Part shown: piece by piece, positions 24,361-35,988 of the stretch
Layout: every line of letters starts with the position of its first letter
Numbering within the stretch: position 1 is the first letter of the stretch
Assembly: GCA_022575985.1 (NCBI GenBank)
Contig: JAKSXM010000107.1
Coordinates: 558,001 to 622,000 of the forward strand
Length of the DNA stretch: 64,000 nt
Direction of reading: 5' to 3'
From: Anagrus nilaparvatae
Taxonomy: Eukaryota > Arthropoda > Insecta > Hymenoptera > Mymaridae
The notes under the pieces: generated by a model
What the model saw: the letters and a program-made list of their open reading frames with translations, nothing else
Databases searched by the model: none
Told to the model about the DNA's origin: nothing
Position numbers and translations under genes: made by a program

Positions 24361-27304
24361 TCAGTCCCAATCTCCTGATGTAATATCTTTGACAATATCA
24401 CCGGGATCACCATCTTCAACATTTTCTTCTTCAACATTTTTTGCTTTACTCTTAACTTTTTTTGTTTTTTTCTGTTTCTTTAATCTTTTTTCCATCTCTT
24501 CCACGGGGATTTCCAAATCACTATCTTCATCACTATCTTTTCGTCTCTTATTATTTTTATTTCTTTTTATTGTCGGAAGATTCATATCTGCCATTTCATC
24601 GTTCTGGGTCAATAATTTAATTTTCTGGGACGTACGAATTTTTATCCAAGAGTCATAGAATTTATTTAATGGAGTTCCAGTATTTTTAATATTTAATTCC
24701 CAATTTTCAATTTCTCTCATGTTTTTAATGTCAAGTGTTACTTTTGATCTTTCCTGTTCAATGAATTTTCTGTTCTCTTCAATTTTCTCCAACAATTGTT
24801 TTATTTTACGAGAATAATTTGCCACGTGACATTTTTTGAGAAAAGCTTTTAACTGAAATTTTATATAAAAAAAAAATTAATTTACTAATATGGTTTTAAC
24901 TTATTAGCTTATTTTCAAAAACATACCTGAATTATGCAAGGAACGTAAATATCAGGAAAATATACAGTGTGACTGTCCTTGGCAGCGCTTTCTAAAATAA
25001 GTTCGTAAATTGTATCCATAATACTGTCCTTAAAGCCATTTTCTTGCAACTGACTTTTTGATATTCTCAAAATACAAATAAGCGGTATTGGTTTCATTGA
25101 AACATTGCTGTGTTTTTTATTAAAATCATACTGATTTAAGATCTGAAAATATATTGATAATTCATTTAATGGATCTATCAGACTATATATTTTTTTTAAT
25201 ATTACCTCTATCAAAAATGGTAAAATTGGAATAAAGGCTCCAGTTTCTTTTGAAATATGTATAAGTAACTGAGTACAATGGAATCGCAATGGATAAAATT
25301 GAGCTGTTGGTATAAGTTTTATTGTTCCAATAATTAGCTAAAATAATTTATCTTGTTATTGAAACTTGTCTTAAGATTTAAAAAATTTGACAAATAATTA
25401 TTTACCTGCACAAGAGGATAAAGCAATTTTCTTAACATAGAATTATTATTTGATTTGGAAATAAGTTCTGACCATAATCCAAGAGAATTAATAAACTGCC
25501 AATTGTACACCGCTTCAAAATTTTCCTATTTAAAAAAAAAAATAATAAATTATAATTTTTATTAATCAAAATGAACGAGACACTGATAATCTTACTTTTT
25601 TCTTTAGAGTTATTGCATTTCTTAAATGTATCGATAACTGACGAATGTAGAGAAACGCGTTAGAATAAGAAGTTTCACTATCAAGTAAGCAAATTTCTGT
25701 CAGGGAGCGTTTCATAAAATTAATTCCAGGTAATGTTGTTGGAGACACAAATTTGGAGTTTTTCACATATTTCATATACATATCCTAAAACCAGACAATT
25801 AATTAAAAAAAAAAAATTTTTAATTTATTTTTGAACCACACCTTGATTAGAATATCTAATATAGATTCTTTATTTGTAACAGCAATTTTCAAAATACATA
25901 GAAAAGCTATAACACGCTTTGTTTCTTCTCCAGTTGACCAATGTTCCAATAATATATTTAAGAGTGGTTTTCTCAATTTCAAAAATGATTGTGTAAAAGG
26001 TAGCATGGCATGCAAATGTTTGAGTAAAGTTTCAATAATATTAGTAGATGTGACGTTTTGTAAGACCTAAGACAAAAAAATATAATTATAAAAATGTAAA
26101 TTTATCATTAATTGATAAATTATAATCTTAAAATAATTACCTTTAATAAATCCATTAAATATGATTTCAAAGGCACCCTAATTTTCTTAAACCTTTTTGA
26201 TCTATGAGCTTCAAAAGATGATTCATTAGATACTTTTAAAAAATTTTTGAATGCATTTGGCAAGTACATAATACACAATTGAATTATTTCATTGAAAACT
26301 AAAAAAAAAAAACAGAATTTTACTAGGTATAGTAGATAATACGGTATTGATTATGTACTTTTTCCTCCTCCAACTACATATTTTGGATCTGAACTGTCAG
26401 GATCAGTTATACTGACAAGAGCAGCATGGAAAGCTTCAACAACTTTTCTTATAGTTGTAGATGATCTAAAAATATTTTTAAAAATTAAGTCTCTGCAACC
26501 AGCTTTTAATATAATAACAAATTACTTGTCTGTTTGGATTTCTTCGGTCCATGATTTTAAGAGATCCACAGTAACTTTAATAGCACCACCGGAATTAATT
26601 TCTCCATCAGCGTCAGCTTCATATTCTGAATCATCGCTTGCAACCTGCAAATAATAAAATAATTTAAATAAGCTTCCAGATTCTGAATAAATGTATATTT
26701 GAATAGACGAACCTCTAAATCTTCGTTAGGTATATGTGTAGACTCATTTTCATCCCCTGATGAAAGGTTTTCACCATCTTCTTCATCATCAAGATCAAAA
26801 TCTAATAATTTTTTATCATTTTGCTGCAAATATGCATAAAACTCTGGATCTACATTTTTTAAATTCTGTAAAGATTTTTTATGTTCAATGGGATCTAAAT
26901 CACTATCTTCACTATCATTATCTTCGCTTTTGTCCTCTAGACTTTTTTTACTTTCGTCTAAGCTTTTACTTTCTTTAACATTAATTTTTTTTTTAGATTT
27001 ATTTTTTAAAACTTTTTTTGATACAGTAATGGGATCTAAATTACTATCTCCACTATCACTATCTTCGCTTTTGTCCTCTAGACTTTTTTTACTTTCATCT
27101 AAGCTTTTACTTTTTTTAATATTAATCTTCTTTTTAGATTTATTTTTTAAAACTTTTCCTGATACAGTAAATAAAACAAATTAAAACTTGAGAATCATGT
27201 GAAAAAAGGTCAAGAATTTTTTAAATTTTTCCAAAATTTTTTTAAAAATTGAATATTTATGAAAATTGTAATAATTACTTACGTTTTAACATACTGGGCA
27301 ACAT
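24361..27304 (-). CDS. NOC2: Nucleolar complex protein 2 homologue (NOC2), eleven exons, 741 aa
   Basis: Noc2 pairs with Noc1 and Noc3 to carry pre-60S ribosomal particles from nucleolus to nucleoplasm. The exons are 27283-27304, 26713-27158, 26526-26644, 26359-26465, 26141-26298, 25842-26066, 25596-25784, 25406-25525, 25206-25337, 24927-25142 and 24361-24852. All phases agree (2226 bases), and 741 residues matches the family length. The N-terminal part has Lys/Ser/acidic repeats, then LKNVDPEFYAYLQQND, typical of Noc2. The middle (helical HEAT-like) contains STTIRKVVEAFHAAL, and the C-terminus has FYDSWIKIRTSQKIKLL plus a basic, acidic-patched tail. The N-terminal repeat is an exact 141-base tandem duplication (separate entry). 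The gene is divergent from MEA1, with 585 bases between the start codons. Confidence 0.88.
26888..27169 (-). repeat. 141-bp tandem duplication in NOC2 that includes the exon 2 acceptor
   Basis: Copies 26888-27028 and 27029-27169 are about 93% identical and offset by exactly 47 codons. The upstream copy ends in the intron at actgtatcag/GAAAAG; the internal copy reads ACTGTATCAAAAAAAG and is translated. Intron sequence up to the old splice site has thus become coding (residues Thr-Val-Ser), with the acceptor AG changed to AA. Confidence 0.85.
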
Positions 27305-27889
27305 TTTAAATTTTTTTAAATAAGAAATTAACAATTAATTAAGTAAAACTAATAAATTATTTATTTTTTTGGTTATTATATACACTACTAAAATAACACA
27401 TGTGCTTATTTTTAACTGCCTTGAAATCCAATAGATGGTGTTGTTACGCGCGAAATGCAAAAATTAAATGTTTTTCATTTTTATTTTGCATTTTAATGTA
27501 AATCATGATCATGATGCGTCTATGATCATGATTTATTCATTTTATTAATAACATAAATAAAATGACTTCATAAATATCACATTTAAATGATTTATATGAT
27601 ACTTTTTTCACAGTTCCCGCATATGATATGCGCTGCGCGTGTTCACTTTTCGGATGAACGGAACACTCCGTTATCGGATGTGTCACGTGTCAATTACCTA
27701 GCTTTAACTTGGCTTTAACAACAAAAATATAATAATTGCGACGTACTCACGTACCTAAGTGTATTTCGGAGTTCATAAATTTTGTAGACTTATAATTTAT
27801 AAATAATCATGAAAAATTTATTAAGAAGTACATGTTAAAATATTTAATATTTTCCAAATAACAAAAAATAATTGAAAAAAAAGTTAAAG
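27305..27889. promoter_or_regulatory. Shared NOC2/MEA1 bidirectional promoter region with an E-box
   Basis: This 585-base interval separates two divergent start codons. Around 27610-27720 it is markedly less AT-rich, with GCATATGATATGCGCTGCGCG and a canonical E-box CACGTG at 27684-27689. Myc/Max sites of this type are known in promoters of nucleolar ribosome-biogenesis genes, so regulation of NOC2 by Myc is a reasonable inference. No clear TATA box is seen in the GC-richer core. Confidence 0.55.
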
Positions 27890-28446
27890 ATGAAAATGTC
27901 TCCAGAACCACCCCAAGAACCAGTCGAAAATTTTTCTTCTGTTAATGTTAACGTAAATTTTCAAGTATTAATCGATAATAATTCTGACAGTGACAATGAA
28001 GAAAATGCTCTAGGAAATTACATGCCTTTATCTCAAAATCCAAACGAAGGAGAACCATTGAACGATGATGAAGATGAAGATGAAGATGAAGAGGTTATAC
28101 CTTTACAATGTTTATTATTACAAAGGCCTTATTATTAAGTATATATCATACAATATCTGAATAATATTTTTAGGATTTTGAATGGTCTTCAAGCTCGTTG
28201 GACAATCAAGAGAATTCTCCAGAAGAAGCAAATGATTCATTTGCTAGCCCAGAAACTATAGAAGTATGGTCTTCATCCGAGAATCAATCAAACATAGAAT
28301 TAGACGCTGATAAAATTGATCAAGTAAAATTAGCAATGGCATCATTTACATTACCTAGCAGTAATATACCAGAATGGGCAATGTCTGTTTCGGAAGAACA
28401 ATGGAAAGAGCAAATTATTGATCGTATAAAAAAAATTCAAAAATAA
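27890..28446 (+). CDS. MEA1: Male-enhanced antigen 1 (MEA1) homologue, two exons, 158 aa
   Basis: A small acidic conserved animal protein of unknown biochemical function, linked to spermatogenesis in mammals. The exons are 27890-28093 and 28174-28446 (phase 0, donor GAG/GTTATA). The diagnostic pieces are the acidic stretch followed by GNYMPLSQ (the family has a GY.PL element), the residues EDFEWSSS just after the splice junction, and a C-terminal VKLAMASFTLPSSNIPEWA with a final basic helix. The length is close to mammalian MEA1 (about 180 aa). The ATG at 27890 is chosen because it is the first in-frame ATG, with a purine at -3. Confidence 0.72.
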
Positions 28447-31400
28447 GGGTTGATAAATATTATTGTTTCTATCCTACGTGAAAATGTAAATATTTTTAGA
28501 ATTCAATTACCATGTGAATTTTAATTTAATAATGTAAAAATAAATTTTATATAAAAGTAATTGAAGTGTAAATATTGAAATTGAATTAGGTATGTTAAGA
28601 ATAAATAAATTTTATAAGTTTTTTAAAAATATAACAAAAATGAAAATTTATAATTTTTTGCAAAGTTGCGCAATAATTAAAGTAACAAAACCAAATCATT
28701 ATTTATTTTATTTTTCCATTAATAAAAACTGAAATTTTTTAGGAATCATTTTAAAATTTTCTAGCCTACATAAGTGTAATTTAGATTTTTTTGTTCAAAC
28801 TTTATGAATACTAAAAAAATAATATTAGTATTAATATACATCTGATTGCTTTTAGGAAAGGTTTCAATCCACGCTCAACCTCTTTTGTTTAAGCGTGGAT
28901 TTAGCCAAAAAGGTTTAATTTGGCTCAATCCACGCTTACAAAAAAATAGTAATTAACCTGAAATAAAATTTATTTTAATAAAAAATATAATTTTTTTGCA
29001 GTTTCAGTGCATAAAAAAAATATAAAATCGAAACAAATAAATATATTTGTTGTGCATAATATTAAAATTCAAGTGATTTTATAGATAATTATCGAATTTC
29101 AAGAAATTTTAGCATTAGGCGTGGATGGAGATCTTTCGTTGCTTTTATTATAGTATAGTTTCTTAAAAAATTTTTGAGAACTGAGTAAAAAATATTGGTT
29201 TTGATTATCATAAAGTGCTTACATAAAAAATGACTGTTGAATGATTCATTGATGTAATAATATTTGGCTCAATCAAACTATAAATTCTTTAAAAACGAAC
29301 AGTCAAATTTAAGGTAATGTACATTTTAACAATTTTACAATTTATTTTTGGCATTATAAAAAGTTAATATTAAAAATTAAACAGGAAATTTCATTAGAAA
29401 ATTTGTATAATAAATTATTCAAAATACTTAATACAGAATATTTTCTTATTTCTATACTAATCACGGCACATATTATATGAGCAATTATTTTAAAAGTGCT
29501 ACTTAATTTGAGCCTGGAATCGTAATTTTTTTTTTTGAGGGCACATCGAGATGACCCGTGTTTTCAGATAGTTTGAACCTTCAGAAAACCGAAAAAAATC
29601 GTGAACAAGAAATCGGCGATAGGTGCCAAAAAGATTTTTTCACTTTTATGTCAAAAAACGTGTTTTTCGTATCTGAGCTACCCTAAATTTTTAAAATAAC
29701 TTTTTAGGTAAATAAAATTTTAAAAAATAGATAAGAAAATCTGATTGCCAGGGAAAAACCACTCCAGAAGAAAAAAAAACTTATCTTTTTACGATGAAAT
29801 TTAGCCAAGTTATCGTCAATTTAAATCTTTCGGAAGATTAAATTTTTCTAGTAATGTAAAAAAAATTATTATTATTGTATCCTTTTATAAAGGCAACCAG
29901 TATATCCCGTTTAAATTGTCGATCTCCGCTGTATTCTCCGTCATATCATCATATTATATGAGCTTTCGTGATTTTTGAATGTACTAGTTTTTTATATAGT
30001 TACAAGATTTAAAAAAAAAAAACTAATTGCTACTAGCAGAAAATAATATTCTGATTGTGGTTAGCAATTTTTTTTTCTTTACGCTTCAATTTTCCAATCG
30101 TTTAAACATGAAAGAAAAATTCTGCTAGCCACAAGCGAAACAATATTGTTATAAATTAATTTAACGATATTTTAATTTTGTATAAAAATTCGGAAATTGA
30201 TATGGCAAGAATTAATTTTAATTGAACGTTTTTAAGAAATTCACTCTATAAAAAATCTTGTAAAATTTATTTCATTATCATTATCATTATTTCTTAGAAA
30301 TTTATGAGAAATATTGAGTAACCGGGGGTTAACCGGGGTAAGATTTTTTAGTAAAAACTCGAGTAAAAATAACACTCAATAGTTTTTAAAAGGTAACGCA
30401 GAATATTTTTGAAAAAAAAATTTTTTATCTTGTTCATAAGTATGATAAAAAGTATGCATAAAGGGGTGAATGATTACACCTCTTTATTTATACTGTGCAT
30501 AATAAAAAAATTCCGTTAGCGATAAGCGCGAATTTGTTTCTCTTGCTCAAACCATTGCAAATGATTTTAAACATAAATAAAATTAATACATTTTTTTTTA
30601 TTTCTTTATGTTCCAAATAATTTGCAATTATTGAATGGGGATAAAAAAATCCACTCAGTGCAAACTGGTAATTTTCTGTGTAACTTAGAAAACTCCTATA
30701 AGATAGATAGAACCTATTGAATTATAAGTCTTAGGCTAAAATTTCTAAAAAATATAGATTAATAAATTAATTGATCTTTTTTTTTTATTACGATTGATTA
30801 GCCTCAAACACTAAGAAAATTAAAATTTGAATTACGGAAATCCGATGACTTACACAGTGGAAATGAGATAATTGTTTGTTAATATAAGTATTTGTAACTC
30901 TTTTTGTTTGCGTTCTAAAAAGTGTCATCGAATTTTCAAAGTTCAAATTTTCTTTTTCTCAAAGTTTGACGATTATTGGTAATAAAAAGAAATTAGAAAA
31001 AATTAGCTTCAAAATTTAAAAAATACGTGACCAAACTTTTTAAATTCTATTTTTTTGGGGATAAATAAAATTTTGTATGAAAATTTAGTTGAAATTTAAA
31101 AGTTTCCAATGGTAGTATCATACCCTTGTATGCTTTTATGAGGTTATCATTCAAAACAAAATTTGTTTACTATATTATTGTGGTTTAAATTTTAATTTAA
31201 AAATTCGTAAAAAAAAATTAATAAAATAATATAAAGTCTACCCAAATGTTTGCTAGCTACCATAATTTTATGACAATAATTTCATGATAATATCTGAACA
31301 GGATTTTTTAGATTTAAAATATAGAAAAATATTTTATAAGAAAAGTATACGATTTCGGATGTTTTATTGTTAACCACAAAAAAATGATTTTTTGAATCTA

Positions 31401-31953
31401 AATCCTGAAAAAAATGTACAAAATAAGTATACTATAGTTATATTTGTCAATGTAATAAAAAATCCTTTTTGTAACATTGAGACTTGTAATTCAAAACACC
31501 TAGATGCATTAAATTTTTGAGTAATAGTTAACACAATACTTTTTATAGAACTAAAAGAAATCAAGACTTGTTTTTTAAAGAATGTAAGAATTTAAGTTGA
31601 AAATTATTTTGTTTATTTAATTTATCAAGTTGCAAGTTTAAAATTCCAAAGTGTAAAATATTATTAAAATTCTTTTTAAGATTTTAAAAGCTTTTGTAGA
31701 TCTTACTATATAGATCTTACATAGATCATACTATACAGTCAAAAATTTCTGAAAATGTCAAATGAATTATTATATGTCATAAAATTTGTATTTATTATAC
31801 TATTTATATAATATCTTATAAAATATACATTTTGTACTTAAATATACTTTCTACAGAATTGGAAATTTATATGTCATTTAGATGTATTTATTGTCATGCA
31901 TTATGAAATCAAAATTTCATATCCTTAAAACAAAAAAAATTAAGTAATATTTA
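28447..31953. other. 3.5-kb gene-poor AT-rich interval
   Basis: I find no supported exon on either strand. Near 28870-28960 there are three copies of AATCCACGCT in alternating orientation (a cruciform-like cluster), and 31690-31735 has short direct repeats of TAGATCTTAC. The rest is low-complexity AT sequence. Confidence 0.5.
28868..28956. repeat. Alternating inverted 10-mers (AATCCACGCT)
   Basis: The motif AATCCACGCT occurs forward, then inverted (AGCGTGGATT), then forward again within about 90 bases, with a degenerate partner (GGCGTGGATG) near 29117. Pairing could switch between two alternative hairpins. Its function is unknown. Confidence 0.5.
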
Positions 31954-32799
31954 TTATAAAATTCTTCCGCCATCCATTCTTAGAAAAACTTCTAAGACAG
32001 CATCATCCTTCATATCTAGTTCTGCTGGAGTCTGATATTCAAATACTCTTTGCTCATCATATAAAAATCTTGTAATATTTCTATCTAAATTCTAATGAAA
32101 AGTTAAGTAAAATTTAGAATTTTGTTTTAGTGAAAACAAGTAGAAATAAAAAAAATTATACGTACTTCTCTATAACAGTAATCAATCATTATTTTTTGAA
32201 GTTCTTTATCTTTTCTCATTTTGAATGGAACGTATTTATTGTTTCCAAAGATTTTTATAGTTATATTTTCTGGTTCATCAGGTATTTGATTAGGTTCCTA
32301 AAAAGTTAAGTTAATTTAAGATTGGTTTCTGTTAGCTTATTAATTTATACAATAATACCTCAACAACTCCTTGACCCTGAAAAATTTCTAGAACATCACC
32401 TTCTTCCATCTTTAACGACATAGGAGTGCTCCATTCATGTACTCTGTTTCCTTCGTGTAAAAATCTTACTAAATTAATGTTTATACCCTTGTAAAAAAAA
32501 TAAAAAACTAGTTAGTTTATATTTGCACAGAATAATAATATGCAGATATGACAAACTTACTTCTTTACTGCAATAAGTATTCATTAGCTTCTTCATTGGA
32601 GCATCTTTTCTCATTTTGAAGGATAAAATTTTATTATTCCTTACTACTTTTAAATTTATGTGGCCTACTTCATTCAACAAGTACTGCAAAAAAAAATATT
32701 ACCATTTGCAAGTTTTTATAATGTATAAATATACGTTTTTAGGTTAAAAAATCATAATGTTACCTTCTTATAATCTGACATTTCTGAAAACTTTGACAT
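31954..32799 (-). CDS. Tandem SUMO-like protein, two SUMO folds, five exons, 185 aa
   Basis: Exons 32764-32799, 32561-32683, 32359-32487, 32166-32297 and 31954-32091 are all phase 0 (558 bases). The protein is a 12-residue leader plus two SUMO-type ubiquitin folds. Fold 1 runs INLKVV...FKMRKDAPMKKLMNTYC...VRFLHEGNRVHEWSTP...LKMEEGDVLEIFQ. Fold 2 runs ITIKIF...FKMRKDKELQKIMIDYC...ITRFLYDEQRVFEYQTP...LDMKDDAVLEVF. These match the SUMO landmarks (FKxxxxxPLxKLMxxYC, RFxxDGxxI, TPxxLxMExxDxIxVF). Exon pairs 2+3 and 4+5 are laid out in the same way, so the domain was duplicated with its introns. Fold 1 has no Gly-Gly; fold 2 ends MDGG followed by three residues, like an unprocessed SUMO. Rad60/NIP45 proteins also have two SUMO-like domains, but with a long N-terminal region that is absent here. 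Confidence 0.8.
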
Positions 32800-33804
32800 G
32801 GAGAATTTTATTAAAAACAAATCTTCATGTACACAGCTATTTAATTATACTTTGTTAAAAAAGAATCAAGCAATAATTAATCGAATAAAAATTAACTGTT
32901 TAGTGTTTATTTTATTTACAAACACAAATCCTCGTGTTTCACATAAACAATAACAAATGAAATGCATTGATGGTAAGGTAGAGCAAGGAGCTGAGTCGCG
33001 CGAGATTTAATTAAAAAAGTTTACATAATTCAAATCTTTATACAAAAAAACTAGCTATAATTTTCACCTACTAACAAATTATTAGCATTATGGGTTCTCA
33101 AGTTATGAAAAAATTAAGTTGAAAAAAAAAATTTGATTTTCCTGACGGTTGATTTTGTTACTTGAAATCGTAAATCAAACGAAAAAAGAATTTTTGGAAA
33201 CTTGAGCTTTCAACCTCTCTTGTTATAATTAATTAGAGTTTATAACTTTAAAGTTTTTAATAATTAGTTTCAGTCACAATTTTTTTTTACTAATTACTGA
33301 TTTTTTTTAAACATCTTTAGCAGGATCTTAGGCCTCGACTTTCTTTATTAGGTTTAGTATATTTTGTATAAACAGTTTCATAATCAGTGAGAAAAATTTT
33401 GGCGCAATTGAAAAATTTTAAGACTACACGGTGTGCTGATTTACAGAAGCTACATCTTGAATTCATCAGTTAGGCTTGTCGAAATCCAAATTTAAAATGA
33501 AGTTACCTGTGTAAAGTAGCATAATTCATTAAACTGCTTATTTATGTACAGTGTATACACAAGTAAAAATGTGAAAATTTAATATTTCTTTATTTTTAAT
33601 AAATTTTTATATTTCTTTTATTTACAGACATATTTAGCTTAACAAAAAAATATTCAAGTTTACAAGTATCGTGATTAAAATTCCACACTATTCAAATTAA
33701 ATAATTTAAAAAATAATAACTATTTTGAAAAGCTATCTGCAAGGTTTTTTATTTTTTCTAAAAATAAAACTAAATTTAAAAAAAGAATCGAGTAGGTGAT
33801 TTAC
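32800..33804. other. Intergenic, no gene recognised
   Basis: About 1 kb upstream of the tandem SUMO-like gene and downstream of the F-box exon, both on the minus strand. Only AT-rich sequence and the expected promoter region (near 32800-33000, slightly richer in GC) are seen. Confidence 0.45.
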
Positions 33805-35255
33805 TTAAATCAATGATACTAGAGGTGATAGAATAGTAGAATTTATTTCTTGGACGAAAGATTTAGCACAGTGTATTTTTAACAAATTCTTATCACCTCT
33901 ATTTTTTTTTATTTCACAAACTTTTTCAAAGAAATCATTAGTTAAACACTCGGTTTTACCAAAAATATCCACAATTTTTAATACTCGAAGATTTGGCGAT
34001 TTTCCAATAAAATTAATTATTGATTGTTGATCAACTTCTGTATCACCAATATCCAACTCCAACAAATTGGGACTTATGTTTGAAAATCCAAATTCAGTAT
34101 AATAGCAATCACTGATACTCAGAATTGTCAAACTTGTGCAATTTTTTAAAGAAACTAAAATGTTATCTATATTTTCATAATCTGCAACGTATATTTTGAA
34201 CCTTTCAAGATTTTTTAGTTTTTCAAAACACTTTTCTCCATGGCTTGTTAGAAAATATGTCATTGCAAATAAATCAAGCTCTTTTATGTTTTTACATTTC
34301 GCTAATACTTTCATACATTTATCATTCAGGCAATCGAAATCACAATGTAATTTAACTAAATTTTGAAAACGGCAAACAGAATCTGTTATATTTTCAGGGA
34401 AATGCACGTTTATTATTTCTTCTAAGGAATTTTCTGACAGATTATTTAGAAATTTTTCATTCATTTCATCCTTATAAACTTCAATTTTGCGCAATTGATT
34501 TTGCTTTGAAAAGAATTTAAATTCCATTTCATTATTGCTATGACTTTCATAAGACGATAAATATATCTCACATATGCCTTTGCAATTACTTTCATATAAA
34601 GCTCTTACTGCTAATTCATCAAGGTTTTTGAAATTATCGAAATGAAAAACATTCAAATTTTCTAATTTTGAAATAAGATCAAGAATAGGTTTTGTTATTT
34701 CAATTTCAAGATTTTCTAGTTTTAATGTTTCAATTAAACTAGGATTTTTTATGAACGAAAAACATTTACCATTTAAATTTAAATTTTCCAAAGAAATGTT
34801 CTTAAGATTTTTGTTGTTGTTGAATATTTGTTGAATTTGTTTTTCTGTGAAAATTTTATTATTATTTTGATTATCCTTCAAATATAAACTGTTTAAATTT
34901 TCACAATATTTAAGTAAATTTTCTATTATTTGTCCGTAGTTTACGGTTGAATTATCAAAGAAGCTTACTGATACTTGATTTAAGTATTTCCCACACCTTT
35001 CTATTACTTTATTCAAAAATTTAGTGATACCTTCTAAATTTTCATAAACTCTTAAATAATGAGATTCAAAGTTCTTGTTTATTTCCAAAATTTTTTCACC
35101 ATTCCAAGAAGTTTTACTGACTAAGTTCCATCTTTTACAGACTCTCTCGATCTTAATTTTGTCACCCATTGATAAATATCCAAAAAGTAATCGTAAGCAA
35201 TCATCGTTAAGACAGTCAATATGAACTACTAGATCAGTAGAAGTCTCACATACAT
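33805..35255 (-). CDS. F-box/LRR exon, likely 3' part of a BRCT-F-box-LRR gene
   Basis: F-box proteins bind Skp1 and bring substrates to SCF ubiquitin ligases; the leucine-rich repeats usually select the substrate. This single exon opens at acceptor ttttag (35256) and reads 483 codons to its stop at 33805. The F-box is DCLNDDCLRLLFGYLSMGDK followed by ERVCKRWN, close to the exon start. About a dozen LRR-like repeats follow (patterns such as LKNISLENLNLNG and CTSLTILSISDCY). The first in-frame Met would cut the F-box in half, so a 5' exon must exist. The exon begins with two bases completing a codon, and the BRCT exon 35989-36202 upstream ends with exactly one base (CTAG/GTAATT), so joining them is in phase. 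I found no other suitable 5' exon in 35256-35988. A separate gene with a distant first exon remains possible. Confidence 0.75.
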
Positions 35256-35988
35256 CTAAAAAAAAAAATTTTTTTTAATGCTCTTTTTGTACCTATAATT
35301 TTACACTTATGCTCCTTCAAATATCCTCGAATTCTTTTTGATTTAACGATAATTTAACCAAGGCTGAATTTCATAAGATTGTGGTGTTATTTTTTAAGGA
35401 CAAATGGAATTAAGTTTTTATCAAATAAAATATTTTTAGATGGATCTCAAACCTTTTTACTACATTAGATTAATTTTTTTAATCTTATGTGCTTTGACTG
35501 CAGCAAAGCTTCGTAGTCAAAGTACACGGGATTAAAGAAAATTAGCCTAGTAGACTAGGTCTAGAGAAAAGGCTTTAATTTATTCATTATTAAATAAAAA
35601 ATGTTTTCAATATTAAAAAAAATATAATTGCAGTAAGTCTGGTGAGGATGAGTAAATTTTTTTTTAATTTTAAAGTTATATAAGATGTTAAGTTCTTTAA
35701 TCTTACACTTGCAGTAAAAAAAATAATTAGTAAACTAAATCAAAAGTAGTCACCAACACCTCCTAATTTTTTCATATTAAAATGCATCGATTAAATATTG
35801 CACATCAATATTTTATCGTTAATAAAACTGTATTCTATAATACTTATTTAACTTTCTACATAATACATAATTTATAGACAATTATTTTATAGTTAAAAAA
35901 ATAATATGATATGCGGGGCATAGAAAAAGAGACTAGCTTGTTTGTTTGTTACCTAAATTAGAGTTAAAATAAAGTAAAAAAAAATTAC

